A stretch of 64,000 nt of DNA from Microvirga arvi. Its GTDB lineage: Bacteria > Pseudomonadota > Alphaproteobacteria > Rhizobiales > Beijerinckiaceae. The number at the start of each line of letters is the position of its first letter. Position 1 is the stretch's first letter. Positions 51,985-62,400 of the stretch are shown here, in pieces. The translations under genes and the position numbers were made by a program. The notes under the pieces were generated by a model. The model did no database searches and was not told the DNA's origin. It was given only the letters and a program-made list of their open reading frames with translations. The stretch is taken from NCBI RefSeq assembly GCF_016892765.1, contig NZ_JAFEMD010000025.1, positions 1 through 64,000 of the forward strand, in the 5' to 3' direction.

Positions 51985-52985
51985 GGCTCACCCGACGCAA
52001 CGTGCTGATCGGCGGCGGTGCCGCCGCCGCGACCCTGGCCTGCACGGGCGTTGCCCTGGCGCAGCGTCCGCAGGCCTTCAGGGGAGCCACGGCCATCGAC
52101 GTGGAGGCGCAGCCGATCAGCCGCCTCTCCACCACCGATCCCGACCGCACCCGCTTCGGGACTCTGCAATTCCGGTCCGGGATCGACCTGCGGTCGCGGG
52201 TTTCGGCCTTCGGCGGCTTTTCCGGCCTGTGGCGCTCGGGCAATGGGCAGGAGATCATCGCCCTTGCCGACAATGCGCAGCTCCTGAAAGCCCGGATCGA
52301 GACATCGGACGGGCGGCTCTCGGGCCTGTCCGGCCCGGTCCTGTCCCCCCTCATCTTGAGCAGCGGCGTGCCGATGCGGCGGTCGCGCTATTACGATACC
52401 GAGAGCTTCGCCCTTGCCGGCAATGCCGCGTTCGTCGGCGTCGAGCGCAACCATGCGGTCATCCGCTTCGAGCGCACCGCCACGGGCAGCATCGTCCGAG
52501 GCGTTCCGATCGCCGTCCCGCAAGAGCTGAAGGACTTGCCGAGCAATGGAGGGCTGGAGGCGATCGCCATAGCGCCTCAGCGTTCACCTTTGAGCGGAGC
52601 CCTCATCGGTCTTGCCGAAGGGGGAAGGGGCTTCATTCTCACCGGGTCTCGACAGGGGACCTTCCAGATGGCTCCCTCGGGCGGCTATGACGCCACCGAT
52701 CTCGCCTTCCTGCCCGACGGCGATGCCCTCGTTCTCGAGCGCCGCTTCTCGCTTTTCGGAGGCTTTGGCTGCCGCCTGCGCCGTGTCGAGGCGTCTGCCC
52801 TCCGTCCGGGAGCGAGCGTCAACGGCGATGTCCTCTACGAGAGCGAAGCCTCGCATCAGGTCGACAACATGGAAGGACTGGCGGTTCACCGTGAAGGGAG
52901 CGATACGGTCCTCTCGCTGATCTCCGACAACAATTTCAGTTCGCTTCAGAGAACCCTGTTGCTGGAATTCGCCCTCGCTGCCTGA
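51981..52985 (+). CDS. Esterase-like/phytase-like exported protein
   Basis: A 334-aa predicted Tat-exported protein. The N terminus [21 protein letters not shown] carries a twin-arginine motif and ends near ALAQ. The rest has the repeated beta-propeller strands of the phytase-like domain family (often called esterase-like activity of phytase), with [17 protein letters not shown] and DNMEGLAVH blocks. The TTG start at 51981 overlaps the cobT stop by four bases (TTGA), so it is translationally coupled to cobT. The overlap is not obviously related to cobalamin synthesis. Activity unproven. Confidence 0.72.
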   Translation: MRLTRRNVLIGGGAAAATLACTGVALAQRPQAFRGATAIDVEAQPISRLSTTDPDRTRFGTLQFRSGIDLRSRVSAFGGFSGLWRSGNGQEIIALADNAQLLKARIETSDGRLSGLSGPVLSPLILSSGVPMRRSRYYDTESFALAGNAAFVGVERNHAVIRFERTATGSIVRGVPIAVPQELKDLPSNGGLEAIAIAPQRSPLSGALIGLAEGGRGFILTGSRQGTFQMAPSGGYDATDLAFLPDGDALVLERRFSLFGGFGCRLRRVEASALRPGASVNGDVLYESEASHQVDNMEGLAVHREGSDTVLSLISDNNFSSLQRTLLLEFALAA

Positions 52986-53006
52986 GAGGCAGAAGGCACT
53001 GCCTTC

Positions 53007-53031
53007 GAAAGGGGCAGCTGCCCCTTTTCTC
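53007..53031 (+). terminator. Terminator of the cobST-phytase-like unit
   Basis: AAAGGGGCAGCTGCCCCTTT is a perfect 20-bp palindrome followed by TCTC, located 23 bp after the stop codon. A second small hairpin (GAAGGCA/TGCCTTC) precedes it. Confidence 0.85.
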
Positions 53032-53164
53032 ATCATTCTTTGCCTGCGCGTATTCCTTCGTCTCGCTTGAAGCCCTAGGTTTTAGGCAACTAAGCTTTCG
53101 TCTTGCGGGCCCGGTTCCAATCGTTGCAGCGGGTGGTCGCTTAAAAGAGGCTTAAGGAGATCCG

Positions 53165-54589
53165 GTGGCGGCACAGGCGATCTTCGACGAGATGAGCGGC
53201 CATGACGGCCGCAGCCGGGATGCCTACCGCATCCTCCAGGATTGGCTGAGATCCGCACCGCCCCAATTGCTGGAACACCGCCGCGAGGAGGCGGAACTCT
53301 TCTTCCGCCGGGTCGGCATCACGTTTGCCGTCTACGGTAATGCAGAAGCCGAAGAGCGACTCATCCCCTTCGACATCATCCCGCGCATCCTCTCCGGCCA
53401 GGAATGGAGCCGGCTTTCCCGCGGCCTGGAGCAGCGGGTCAAGGCGCTCAATCTCTTCCTGAAGGACATCTACGGGCCGCGAGACATCCTGCGCGCCGGG
53501 ATCATCCCGCCGGAACTCGTCTATCTCAATCCCTATTACCGTCCGCAGATGCACGGGCTGTCGCTCAACAGCGGCATCTACGTGCAGGTCGCCGGCATCG
53601 ATATCGTCCGGGTCGACGACCAGGACTTCTACGTGCTGGAGGACAACCTGCGCACGCCGTCCGGCGTCTCCTACATGCTGGAGAACCGGGAGGTGATGAT
53701 GCGGCTCTTTCCCGAGCTCGTGGGCATGCAGCGCATCCGGCCCATCGAGAACTACGTGGACGAGCTGCTCGGCACCCTCAAATCCGTCGCGCCGGCCAGC
53801 AGCCCCTGGGATCCTACCGTCGTTCTTCTCACCCCCGGCTCCCTCAACTCCGCCTATTACGAGCACAGCTTCCTCGCCGACCGCATGGGGGTGGAGCTGG
53901 TCGAGGGGCGCGATCTCTTCGTGCGCGACGACATGGTCTATATGCGCACGACCGAGGGGCCGAAGCGCGTCGACGTGGTCTACAGCCGCATCGACGACGA
54001 CTTTCTCGATCCGCTCGTGTTCCGTCCTGATTCAGCGCTCGGCGTGCCGGGGCTCATCGCGGCCTATCGCGCCGGCAACGTCGCCATTGCCAATGCGCCT
54101 GGAACGGGAATCGCCGACGACAAGGCCATGTACAGCTACGTGCCTGACATCGTGCGCTTCTACATGGGCGAGGAGCCGATTCTGAAGAACGTGCCGACCT
54201 GGCGCTGCCGCGAGCAGGACTCGCTCTCCTATGTGCTCGACAACCTGCACGAGCTTGTCGTGAAGGAGGTCAATGGTTCGGGCGGCTACGGCATGCTTGT
54301 GGGGCCGCATGCGACGAAGGAGACTTGCGAGCATTTCAAGGCGCGGATCCTGGCCCATCCCGACAACTACATCGCGCAGCCGACGCTTGCCCTTTCGACG
54401 AGCCCCATCTTCACGGAGAAGGGGTTGGCGCCGCGCCATGTGGATCTGCGCCCCTTCGTTCTCACCGGGCGCGACGGCGTCAGGCTCGTACCGGGCGGGC
54501 TCACCCGCGTGGCGCTGACGGAAGGCTCCCTCGTGGTGAATTCGAGCCAGGGTGGCGGAACCAAGGATACCTGGGTGTTGAGCGAATGA
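53165..54589 (+). CDS. Circularly permuted ATP-grasp family protein
   Basis: A 474-aa protein of the circularly permuted ATP-grasp type 2 family, from a GTG start preceded by AAGGAG. Conserved features include FLKDIYGPRDILRAGIIP, DVVRVDDQDFYVLEDNLRTPSGVSYML-like stretches and KEVNGSGGYGMLVG, plus the C-terminal Arg/Asn block of the family. ATP-grasp proteins ligate carboxylates to amines. It is the first gene of a four-gene operon with alpha-E, transglutaminase-like and Anbu-type peptidase genes, in keeping with a peptide-synthesis or protein-modification role that is only predicted. Confidence 0.9.
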   Translation: MAAQAIFDEMSGHDGRSRDAYRILQDWLRSAPPQLLEHRREEAELFFRRVGITFAVYGNAEAEERLIPFDIIPRILSGQEWSRLSRGLEQRVKALNLFLKDIYGPRDILRAGIIPPELVYLNPYYRPQMHGLSLNSGIYVQVAGIDIVRVDDQDFYVLEDNLRTPSGVSYMLENREVMMRLFPELVGMQRIRPIENYVDELLGTLKSVAPASSPWDPTVVLLTPGSLNSAYYEHSFLADRMGVELVEGRDLFVRDDMVYMRTTEGPKRVDVVYSRIDDDFLDPLVFRPDSALGVPGLIAAYRAGNVAIANAPGTGIADDKAMYSYVPDIVRFYMGEEPILKNVPTWRCREQDSLSYVLDNLHELVVKEVNGSGGYGMLVGPHATKETCEHFKARILAHPDNYIAQPTLALSTSPIFTEKGLAPRHVDLRPFVLTGRDGVRLVPGGLTRVALTEGSLVVNSSQGGGTKDTWVLSE

Positions 54590-54605
54590 GCAGGGAGCGC
54601 TTCTC

Positions 54606-55550
54606 GTGCTGAGTCGTGATGCGGACAGCCTCTTCTGGCTCTCGCGCTATGTGGAGCGGGCGGAGAACACGGCCCGCATCCTCGATGTCGCCTATCGCAT
54701 GGCGTCGATGCCGATCTCCTACAACGATGTGGAGACCAACGAGTGGGAGTCGGCCCTGATCACGGCCGGCGGGATCGATCAGTTCCGTGCGGCCTATGGT
54801 GAGGTGACGCCTGAGAACGTGATCGAGTTTCTGGCCTTCTCAGAAGCGAATGCCTCGAGCATCCAGAACAGCTTCGACACCGCACGTCACAATGCTCGCT
54901 CCGTCCGCTCTGCTCTGACGTCGGAGATGTGGGAGGCGATCAACTCCGCCTGGCTCGATCTGCGCCGCTACAAGGCCAGGAAGATCAAGGTCGAGGATCT
55001 GCCGCGGTTCCTGAATCTCGTGAAGGAGGCTTCGCTCCGCTACGACGGTTCGGCCATGCGGACCATGCTGCGCAACGACGCCTACTGGTTCTCGCGGCTG
55101 GGCCTCTATATCGAGCGGGCGGACAACACGGCCCGGGTGCTCGACGTGAAGTATCACGTGCTCCTGCCGCAGGACGCACCTGTAGGCGGCGGCATCGACT
55201 ATTATCAATGGGCCGCCATTCTCCGCTCGGTCTCGGCGCTGGTCAGCTACCAGTGGGTCTATCACCAGAACCTGAGGCCATGGCTCGTGGCGGATCTCCT
55301 GATCCTGCGCGAGGAGATGCCCCGGTCGCTGGCTGCCTGCTATGGTGCGCTCTCGCGGCATCTCGATGATCTCTCGCATCGCTACGGCACGTCAGGCGCA
55401 GCGCAGCGCCAGGCGCGGGCAACCCATGCCCGGCTGACGAACCGGAACATCGAGGATATCTTCCAGCACGGGCTGCATGAGTTTCTTCAGGAATTCCTGG
55501 CGGACAACAACCGACTCAGTCTCGCCATCACGAACCAGTATCTGTGCTGA
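54606..55550 (+). CDS. Alpha-E domain-containing protein
   Basis: A 314-aa all-helical protein of the alpha-E family, start GTG 54606 with GGGAG upstream. The N-terminal motif is LSRDADSLFWLSRYVERAENTARIL and a similar block recurs around SRLGLYIERADNTARVLDVKYH. It is almost always encoded beside the circularly permuted ATP-grasp protein; its biochemical role is unknown. It ends 3 bp before the transglutaminase-like gene. Confidence 0.9.
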   Translation: MLSRDADSLFWLSRYVERAENTARILDVAYRMASMPISYNDVETNEWESALITAGGIDQFRAAYGEVTPENVIEFLAFSEANASSIQNSFDTARHNARSVRSALTSEMWEAINSAWLDLRRYKARKIKVEDLPRFLNLVKEASLRYDGSAMRTMLRNDAYWFSRLGLYIERADNTARVLDVKYHVLLPQDAPVGGGIDYYQWAAILRSVSALVSYQWVYHQNLRPWLVADLLILREEMPRSLAACYGALSRHLDDLSHRYGTSGAAQRQARATHARLTNRNIEDIFQHGLHEFLQEFLADNNRLSLAITNQYLC

Positions 55551-55553
55551 CCC

Positions 55554-56372
55554 ATGCGCATCCGCATCACCCATGAGACGGTCTACAACTACAGCGAGCC
55601 CGCAAGATCTGCGATCCAGCTCCTGCGCCTTACGCCCCGTGGCTATGACAGCCAGACGGTCCTGTCCTGGAATATCGATCTGGACGGCGAAGCGCGCCTC
55701 ATGCGCCAAGAGGACTGGTACGGCAACATTATCCACAGTTTGTCCGTGCCCGGTCCGGTCAGCCGGATCACCTTGAGGGTCGCGGGCGAAGTCGAGACGA
55801 CGGACACGGCCGGCGTCGTGCAAGGCGGAGTCGAGCGCTTTCCTGAAATCTTTTATCTCCGGGAAACACCCCTGACCCGGCCCGATGCCGCCATCCGGGA
55901 GTTCGCAGAGATGACGGCAGGTCGCTTCACGAATTCTCTCGATCAGGCCCATGCGCTCCTGAACGCGATCCCCGAGCGTCTGCGCTTCGATACGCAAGCC
56001 ACGAACGCCACGACCATAGGGGCGGATGCCTTTGCGGCGGGCCATGGCGTCTGTCAGGACTTCACCCATGTCTTCCTGGCGTCGGCGCGCTTCTTGAAGA
56101 TTCCAGCGCGCTATGTCTCCGGCTATCTGCACAAGCCGGGCGAGATCGAGCAGGAGGCGGGCCATGCCTGGGTCGAGGCCTATATCCCGGATCTCGGCTG
56201 GGTGAGTTTCGACCCGACCAATGCTGTTTCCGCAACGGAACACTACGTCCGGCTGGCCTTCGGGCTCGATTATCTTGATGCAGCCCCGGTTCGAGGAAGC
56301 TATTACGGGATCACCCGTGAAGCGCTCGACGTTCGTTTGAGGATTGAAAGCGCCCGTCAAGTACAGGCGTGA
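55554..56372 (+). CDS. Transglutaminase-like cysteine peptidase family protein
   Basis: A 272-aa protein with a beta-sandwich N-terminal domain (MRIRITHETVYNYSEPARSAIQLL) and a transglutaminase-type core. The catalytic Cys is in GHGVCQDFTHVFLASARF, the His in GHAWVEAYIPDLGW and the Asp in FDPTNAV. Members act as peptidases or amide-forming enzymes. Gene order ties it to the ATP-grasp and alpha-E proteins and to the peptidase 53 bp downstream. Confidence 0.92.
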   Translation: MRIRITHETVYNYSEPARSAIQLLRLTPRGYDSQTVLSWNIDLDGEARLMRQEDWYGNIIHSLSVPGPVSRITLRVAGEVETTDTAGVVQGGVERFPEIFYLRETPLTRPDAAIREFAEMTAGRFTNSLDQAHALLNAIPERLRFDTQATNATTIGADAFAAGHGVCQDFTHVFLASARFLKIPARYVSGYLHKPGEIEQEAGHAWVEAYIPDLGWVSFDPTNAVSATEHYVRLAFGLDYLDAAPVRGSYYGITREALDVRLRIESARQVQA

Positions 56373-56425
56373 GAATGCCCTCGACACTGCAGCAACTCGA
56401 CCAGAAGGCCCCCGGAGGAACCCCC

Positions 56426-57175
56426 ATGACGTATTGTGTCGGCATCCTCGTGCAGGATGGTCTTGTCATGATCGCCGACACGCGCACCAACGCAGGCGTC
56501 GACAACATCGCGACCTTCCGCAAGCTTCATCTGTTCGAGAAGCCGGGGGAGCGGCTCATCACCCTGGCCACCGCCGGCAATCTCTCGGCAAGCCAGTCCG
56601 TCATGTCGCTGCTCTCGGACGGGATCGAAAACTCTGAGACCGGCGAGCTGGAGACGCTTCTGACGGTCCCCAGCATGTTCAAGGCGGCTCAGCTCGTCGG
56701 GCGTGCCATCCGTCAGGTCTACGAGATGGATGGGGTCGAGATGGAAAAGCGCAGCATGGCCTTCGATGTCACCATGCTGCTTGGGGGGCAGATCCGTCAG
56801 GGTCAAATGCGGCTCTACCAGATCTATGCCGCCGGCAATGCCATCGAGGCGACCACCGATACGCCCTTCCTGCAGATCGGAGAGCCGAAATACGGCAAGC
56901 CGATCCTGGATCGGGCGATCTCCCACGACACCAGTCTCGTCGAGGCCCTGAAGCTCGGCCTCATCTCCATGGACTCGACGCTGAAATCCAATCTCGGCGT
57001 CGGCCTGCCGATCGACATCGTCATGGCCAAGCGCGATGCCCTCAAGGCCAGCGTGAGCTACCGCATCCAGGAGGACGAGCCCTATTTCCGCGACCTGCGC
57101 GAGCGCTGGTCGGCAGCCCTGCGCGCAGCGCATCAGGCCATTCCCCATCCTCCCTATGTGGATGAGGCTCTCTGA
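56426..57175 (+). CDS. Anbu-type proteasome-like peptidase
   Basis: A 249-aa Ntn-hydrolase of the bacterial proteasome-like (Anbu) group. ATG 56426 follows GGAGGAA, so removal of Met leaves Thr1 (MTYCVGI) as the nucleophile. Asp17 in ADTRTNAGVD and Lys in TFRKLH complete the proteasome-type triad. An in-frame start at 56369 is rejected since it would bury Thr1. In the described cases Anbu is found with exactly this ATP-grasp/alpha-E/transglutaminase set; its physiological substrate is unknown. It lies 53 bp after the transglutaminase gene. Confidence 0.9.
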   Translation: MTYCVGILVQDGLVMIADTRTNAGVDNIATFRKLHLFEKPGERLITLATAGNLSASQSVMSLLSDGIENSETGELETLLTVPSMFKAAQLVGRAIRQVYEMDGVEMEKRSMAFDVTMLLGGQIRQGQMRLYQIYAAGNAIEATTDTPFLQIGEPKYGKPILDRAISHDTSLVEALKLGLISMDSTLKSNLGVGLPIDIVMAKRDALKASVSYRIQEDEPYFRDLRERWSAALRAAHQAIPHPPYVDEAL

Positions 57176-57201
57176 GTCATGAAGGGGAGGGCTGCCTGAT
57201 C

Positions 57202-57825
57202 TCAGGCGGCCCGCTGCAGCCGCGGACGCATGAGCGCCAGGACGGCCCCGTAGGGCGCAATCGAGATGGCGGCGAGGGCCAGCTTCACCAGATAGTCGGC
57301 AATGGCAAGGTTGACCCATGGCAGGGCGACGCACGCGTCCACAATCCCCGTCCGGCCCAGCATCTCGCTGATCGTGAAGCCGAATCCCGGCACGGTGCCG
57401 CAATAGAAGGCGAACGAGAAGAAGATCGCCGTGTCGAGCCCCGACGAGATCACCGAGGAAATGAAGGGCGGCATCCACCAGGCCTTGTTGCGCAGGCGAG
57501 CGAAGATGCTGATGTCGAGAAGCTGAGCGACCAGGAAGGCCGTGCCCGAGGCGATGGCGATGCGGGGCGTGGCCAGGACGACCGAGAGCGCCACGGCCAG
57601 CACGAAGCCGACATAGACCACACGACGGGCGCCCTGCGTCCCGAACCGGCGGTTCGACAGGTCGGTGACCAGGAACGAGAACGGATAGCTGAAGGCGCCC
57701 CAGGTCAGATAGTCGCCCAGGCCCAGATGCTGGAAGGGATGCTGGACCAGGATATTCGACGAGAGGACGACCAGGGTCATTGCGGTAAGAGCAATGAGGA
57801 AGTCGCGGCGGTCGATCTGGGTCAT
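57202..57825 (-). CDS. Queuosine precursor transporter (YhhQ/VUT family)
   Basis: A 207-aa integral membrane protein with about six helices. Family features are MTLVVLSSNILVQ near the N terminus, TWGAFSYPFSFLVTDLSNRRFG and the PPFISSVISSGLDTAIFFSFAF segment. E. coli YhhQ imports 7-cyano-7-deazaguanine for tRNA queuosine synthesis. No preQ1 riboswitch was recognised in the short leader. It is transcribed toward the end of the Anbu gene, 26 bp away. Confidence 0.9.
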   Translation of the reverse strand: MTQIDRRDFLIALTAMTLVVLSSNILVQHPFQHLGLGDYLTWGAFSYPFSFLVTDLSNRRFGTQGARRVVYVGFVLAVALSVVLATPRIAIASGTAFLVAQLLDISIFARLRNKAWWMPPFISSVISSGLDTAIFFSFAFYCGTVPGFGFTISEMLGRTGIVDACVALPWVNLAIADYLVKLALAAISIAPYGAVLALMRPRLQRAA

Positions 57826-57865
57826 GAGCGATCTCTTCCGGGCATATGGTCAAGCCTTATACAAC

Positions 57866-57893
57866 GCAAAACGGGCGGCACCGAGCCGCCCGC
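57866..57893 (-). terminator. Terminator of rpmB
   Basis: CGGGCGGC and GCCGCCCG form an 8-bp stem around ACCGA; on the minus strand it is followed by TTTTG. It lies 27 bp beyond the rpmB stop codon. Confidence 0.82.
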
Positions 57894-57919
57894 AAAGCCA
57901 ATTCTCCGGCGATCCGAGA

Positions 57920-58210
57920 TCAGCTCGCAGCGGCGAGCTTCTTCTCGAGCTCGCGCTTCACCGCCAGGGCGGTAGTGGAGAGCTCCTCAGCCTTGGCCTT
58001 GGCCAGGAAGGCGTCAAGGCCGCCGCGATGCTCAACCGAGCGGAGCGCATTGGCAGTGACGCGCAGGCGGAAGGAGCGCTGCAGAGCGTCAGACTGGAGC
58101 GTGACGTTGCAGAGGTTCGGCAGGAACTTCCGCTTCGTCTTGCGGTTCGAGTGGCTCACCAGGTGGCCACTCAGCACGGCCTTGCCGGTCAGTTCGCAAC
58201 GGCGCGACAT
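57920..58210 (-). CDS. rpmB: 50S ribosomal protein L28
   Basis: A 96-aa L28, longer than the E. coli protein by a C-terminal helical tail as is normal in alphaproteobacteria. Signature [33 protein letters not shown] with [22 protein letters not shown]. Divergent from the DUF3108 gene, with 235 bp between starts. Confidence 0.97.
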   Translation of the reverse strand: MSRRCELTGKAVLSGHLVSHSNRKTKRKFLPNLCNVTLQSDALQRSFRLRVTANALRSVEHRGGLDAFLAKAKAEELSTTALAVKRELEKKLAAAS

Positions 58211-58445
58211 GGTCTCAATCCTATCGTCTAGTGAGGGTCACGACCTCGATCTCGCGGGTTTGCCTCATCGCAGATCCCACGCGGCCGGACACCAGAAGTC
58301 CTTGGAAGGTGCGAGCCTATAGGCCAAAAAAGGGGTGTGCGTCAAGAATAGTGCGACGCCGCACCTCGTTTTTTTACGGCACCATGGTCATCATTTATTC
58401 TGAATCTCGTGCGATGCAACAGAATAGACTAACGGAAGTGCCCTT

Positions 58446-59306
58446 ATGCGCCTCATCGCCTCAGCTGTCGCAACCTTGGCCTTTGCAGGAACGGCTTCGC
58501 TCGCCCAAGCCCAGACCCTCAGGGTGACTTACGATCTCTCCCTTGCGGGCCTGCCCCTGGGGAAGGCAAACCTGTCCTCGTCCTTCAGCGGGCCGAAATA
58601 CGAGATGCAGGGAAACGCGAAGCTGACCGGCCTTGCCATGCTCCTGACGGGCGGCAAGGGCGAGGCAAGCGCGTCCGGCTCTCTCGCGGGAGCGGAGCCG
58701 CGCTCGACGAAATTCGCGGTGGTGTCGAAGACCTCCGACAACCAGCGCAGCGTCCGCATGGGGCTGAAGGGCGGCCGGGTGGCCGAGGTTGAGATCGATC
58801 CGCCGCTTGAGCCCAAGCCCGACCGGGTTCCGGTCAAGCCCGCCGACAAGCGGGGCGTCGTCGATCCGATGAGCGCATTGCTCATGCCGGCCTTGGACTC
58901 GAAGAGCCTGACCGACCCGGACAACTGCAACCGGACCATCCCCGTCTTCGACGGCGCCTCCCGCATGAACGTCGTCCTTACCTACGCGGAGACGAAGAAT
59001 GCCGAGATCCCCGGCTATTCCGGGCCGGTCCTCGTCTGCAATGCCCGTTACGTGCCGATCTCCGGTCACAGGAGCGAGCGCCCGGCCACCAAGTTCATGC
59101 AGGACAACCGGGATATGTCCGTGTGGCTTGCCCCCATCGAGGGGCCGCGCCTGCTCTTCCCCTTGAAGGTCTCGGTCCGCACCATGATCGGCATCGGCGA
59201 GATGCAGGCGTCTCTCTGGTCGGTGGAAGGCGACGGAAAGCCATCCTCGCCCACGCGCAAGGCGGTGAGGGCCGACGAGGCCATCGCGGCGGGAACGGTC
59301 CAATAA
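58446..59306 (+). CDS. DUF3108 domain-containing exported protein
   Basis: A 286-aa predicted periplasmic protein. The signal peptide is MRLIASAVATLAFAGTASLAQA with cleavage before QT. The mature sequence begins LRVTYDLSLAGLPLGKANL, typical of the DUF3108 beta-rich fold, with later conserved blocks DPMSALLMPA and CNARYVPISGHR. Its function is unknown. It has no obvious operon partner. Confidence 0.85.
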   Translation: MRLIASAVATLAFAGTASLAQAQTLRVTYDLSLAGLPLGKANLSSSFSGPKYEMQGNAKLTGLAMLLTGGKGEASASGSLAGAEPRSTKFAVVSKTSDNQRSVRMGLKGGRVAEVEIDPPLEPKPDRVPVKPADKRGVVDPMSALLMPALDSKSLTDPDNCNRTIPVFDGASRMNVVLTYAETKNAEIPGYSGPVLVCNARYVPISGHRSERPATKFMQDNRDMSVWLAPIEGPRLLFPLKVSVRTMIGIGEMQASLWSVEGDGKPSSPTRKAVRADEAIAAGTVQ

Positions 59307-59493
59307 ACCTCGAAATCCTCGGCGAGAAGGATCTCGCATGGGTAGCGAAAACGGTGCTTGACCCCATATAAGAGGCTAGCTCGCAGCCGGCCGCTGGGCT
59401 TAAGGCTGCTTTCAAGAAGGCTTCCTGCTCCGGCGTCCGGCCTGAAGCCTCTGATCATCATCCGGGACCTTTCCGATTACCCGACATCCAGGC

Positions 59494-62400
59494 ATGGCCC
59501 GTCGTTCCCTTCCTCCGCAAGTGCGCGCGCGCGGCGTCACGGCCGTGCTCGGTCCCACCAATACCGGCAAGACCCATCTCGCCATCGAGCGCATGCTCGG
59601 CCATGACAGCGGCATGATCGGGCTGCCCCTGCGCCTGCTTGCCCGCGAGGTCTACAATCGGGTGGTGGACAAGGCGGGGGTCCACAACGTCGCCCTGATC
59701 ACGGGCGAGGAGAAGATCAAGCCGGACCGGCCGCGCTACTGGATCTCCACCGTCGAGGCGATGCCGCGGGACCTCGACCTCGCCTTCGTGGCGGTCGATG
59801 AGGTCCAGCTCGCCAGCGACCTCGATCGCGGCCATGTCTTCACCGACCGCCTCCTGAACCAGCGCGGACGCGAGGAGACCCTCCTCATCGGATCGGCCAC
59901 CATGCGCCCGCTGATCGAGGCGCTGATCCCCGGCGTCCACGTGGTGACCCGGCCGCGCCTGTCGAAGCTCTCGTTTGCGGGCGAGAAGAAGGTTTCGCGC
60001 CTGCCTCGCCGCTCGGCCATCGTCGCCTTCTCGGCGGAGGAGGTCTATGGCATCGCGGAGCTGATCCGCCGTCAGAGCGGCGGCGCGGCGGTGGTGCTCG
60101 GCGCCCTCTCGCCCCGCACCCGCAACGCTCAGGTCGAACTCTTCCAGAACGGCGACGTGGACTATCTCATCGCCACCGATGCCATCGGCATGGGCCTCAA
60201 TCTCGACGTGGACCATGTGGCGTTCGCATCCGACAAGAAGTTCGACGGGTTCCAGTTCCGCAAGCTGAACAACCCGGAACTGGCCCAGATCGCCGGCCGC
60301 GCCGGCCGCTACATGCGCGACGGGACCTTCGGCACCTCCGGCCGCTGCCCGCCCTTCGATGCGGAGACCGTCGAGGCGCTGGAAAACCACATCTTCGATC
60401 CGGTCCGCATCCTCCAATGGCGCAACCCCGACCTCGACTTCTCGTCGCTTGCCCGCCTGCGCGATTCGCTGGGCCAGCAGCCGAGGGAGCACGGCCTCGT
60501 GCGCGCCCCCACCGGCGAGGATGTGGCCTCCCTCGAGGTTCTGGTTCGGGAAGACGACATCCAGGCTTTCGCCCGTTCGCAATATGCCGTGGAGCGGCTC
60601 TGGCAGATCTGCCAGGTGCCCGATTACCGGAAGGTTTCACCGCAGACCCATGCGGATCTTGTCGGGCAGCTCTACCGTTTTCTTATGAAGGACGGGGCCA
60701 TCCCGGCCGACTGGTTTGCCCGCCATCTGTCCGCCATGGACCGGACGGATGGGGATATCGACACCCTCTCCAACCGCATCGCCCAGGTCCGGACCTGGTC
60801 CTTCGTCGCCAACCGTCCCGACTGGTTGAAGGATCCAGAGCATTGGCAGGATGTTGCGCGTCAGGTAGAGGACAAGCTATCGGATGCGCTCCATGAACGT
60901 CTCGCCCAAAGGTTCATCGACCGGAGGACGAGCGTTCTCATGCGGCGCTTGAGAGAGAACACAATGCTCGAAGCGGAAATTACGACCACCGGCGACGTCA
61001 CCGTCGAGGGCCAGCACATCGGTCACCTGCATGGCTTCCATTTCGTGCCTGATCCCCAGGCCGACACCACGGAGACCAAGACCCTGCGCAACGCGGCCAG
61101 CAAGGCGCTGGCCGGCGAGATCGAGGCGCGGGCGGATCGGTTCGCCGAGACCCCCGACACGATGCTCGTGCTGTCGAACGACGGCACGATCCGCTGGATG
61201 GGCGACCCGGTGGCCAAGCTCGAGACCGGGGACAAGCTTTTCGACCCGAAGGTGCGCATTCTCTCGGACGAGCATCTCACGGGTCCTGCCCGGGACAAGG
61301 TGGACGCCCGCCTGCGCGCCTGGCTGAAGGCCTATATCGTGCGCCTGCTCGGTCCACTGCTCCAGCTCGAAGACAGCGCGGAGCTGACGGGCCTTGCCCG
61401 CGGCATCGGCTTCCAGATCGGCGAGGCCCTGGGCGTCCTGGAGCGGTCCAAGGTTCTCAACGAGGTTCGAAGCCTCGACCAGGACGCCCGCTCGGCTCTG
61501 CGCAAGGCCGGAATTCGCTTCGGGGCCTATCACCTTTACCTGCCGGCCCTGCTGAAGCCGGCGCCCCGCGTCCTGGCAACTCAGCTCTGGGCGCTGCAGA
61601 ACGGCGGCCTCGAGCAGAAGGGCATCGACGAGATCGCCCATCTCGCCCAGTCCGGCCGCACCTCGATCCCGGTCGATCCGGAGATCGGGCACGGGCTCTA
61701 CCGCGCCGCAGGCTTCCGCGTCCTGGGCGGCCGGGCCGTGCGCGTCGACATCCTGGAGCGTCTGGCCGACCTGATCCGCCCTGCCATCGCCTACCGTCCC
61801 GGCATCACCCCCGGTCAGCCCCCGGCGGGCGCGGCCGATGGCGAGGGGTTCGTTCCGACGGTCGCCATGACATCCCTCGTCGGCTGTGCCGGCGAGGATT
61901 TCGCCACCATCCTGAAGTCCCTTGGCTACGTCATGGACCGTCGTTCCGGTCCGGCCATCACCGTGCCGCTCGTGGAAGCTCCGACGGTCGTCGAGCCTCA
62001 GGCGGCGCCGACCGAAGGCGAGGTGGCTGCTCCGGTCGAGGAAATCCAGGCTGAGGCGCCTGAGGCTACCGTCGGCTCCGAAGAAGCCGGGGCTGCTGCG
62101 GTCGAGGCTCCCGAAGCCGCCGTCTCTGAGCAGGAGGTCGAGGCCAGCGCCGCCGAGGCCGTGGCTTCGCCCGAAGGTCAGGCCATGGCTCCTGCGGAAG
62201 CTTCTGCCGAGGCGGCTCCCGCCGAGACCGCATCGGCCGAGCCCGAGATGATCGAGGTCTGGCGCCAGGGCCGCCGCCATCACGAAGGCGGGCAGGCGCG
62301 CCATGGCCGCGATGCGCGTGGTGGCCGCCACGAGCGCGGCGACCGGTCCGACCGTGGCGAGCGTCATGACCGAGGCGACCGGCGCCCGCGTCATGGCGAG

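Noticed and set aside
57826-57865. preQ1 riboswitch before the queuosine-precursor transporter
   Set aside because: The leader is too short and lacks a recognisable preQ1 aptamer; the nearby hairpin belongs to the rpmB terminator.
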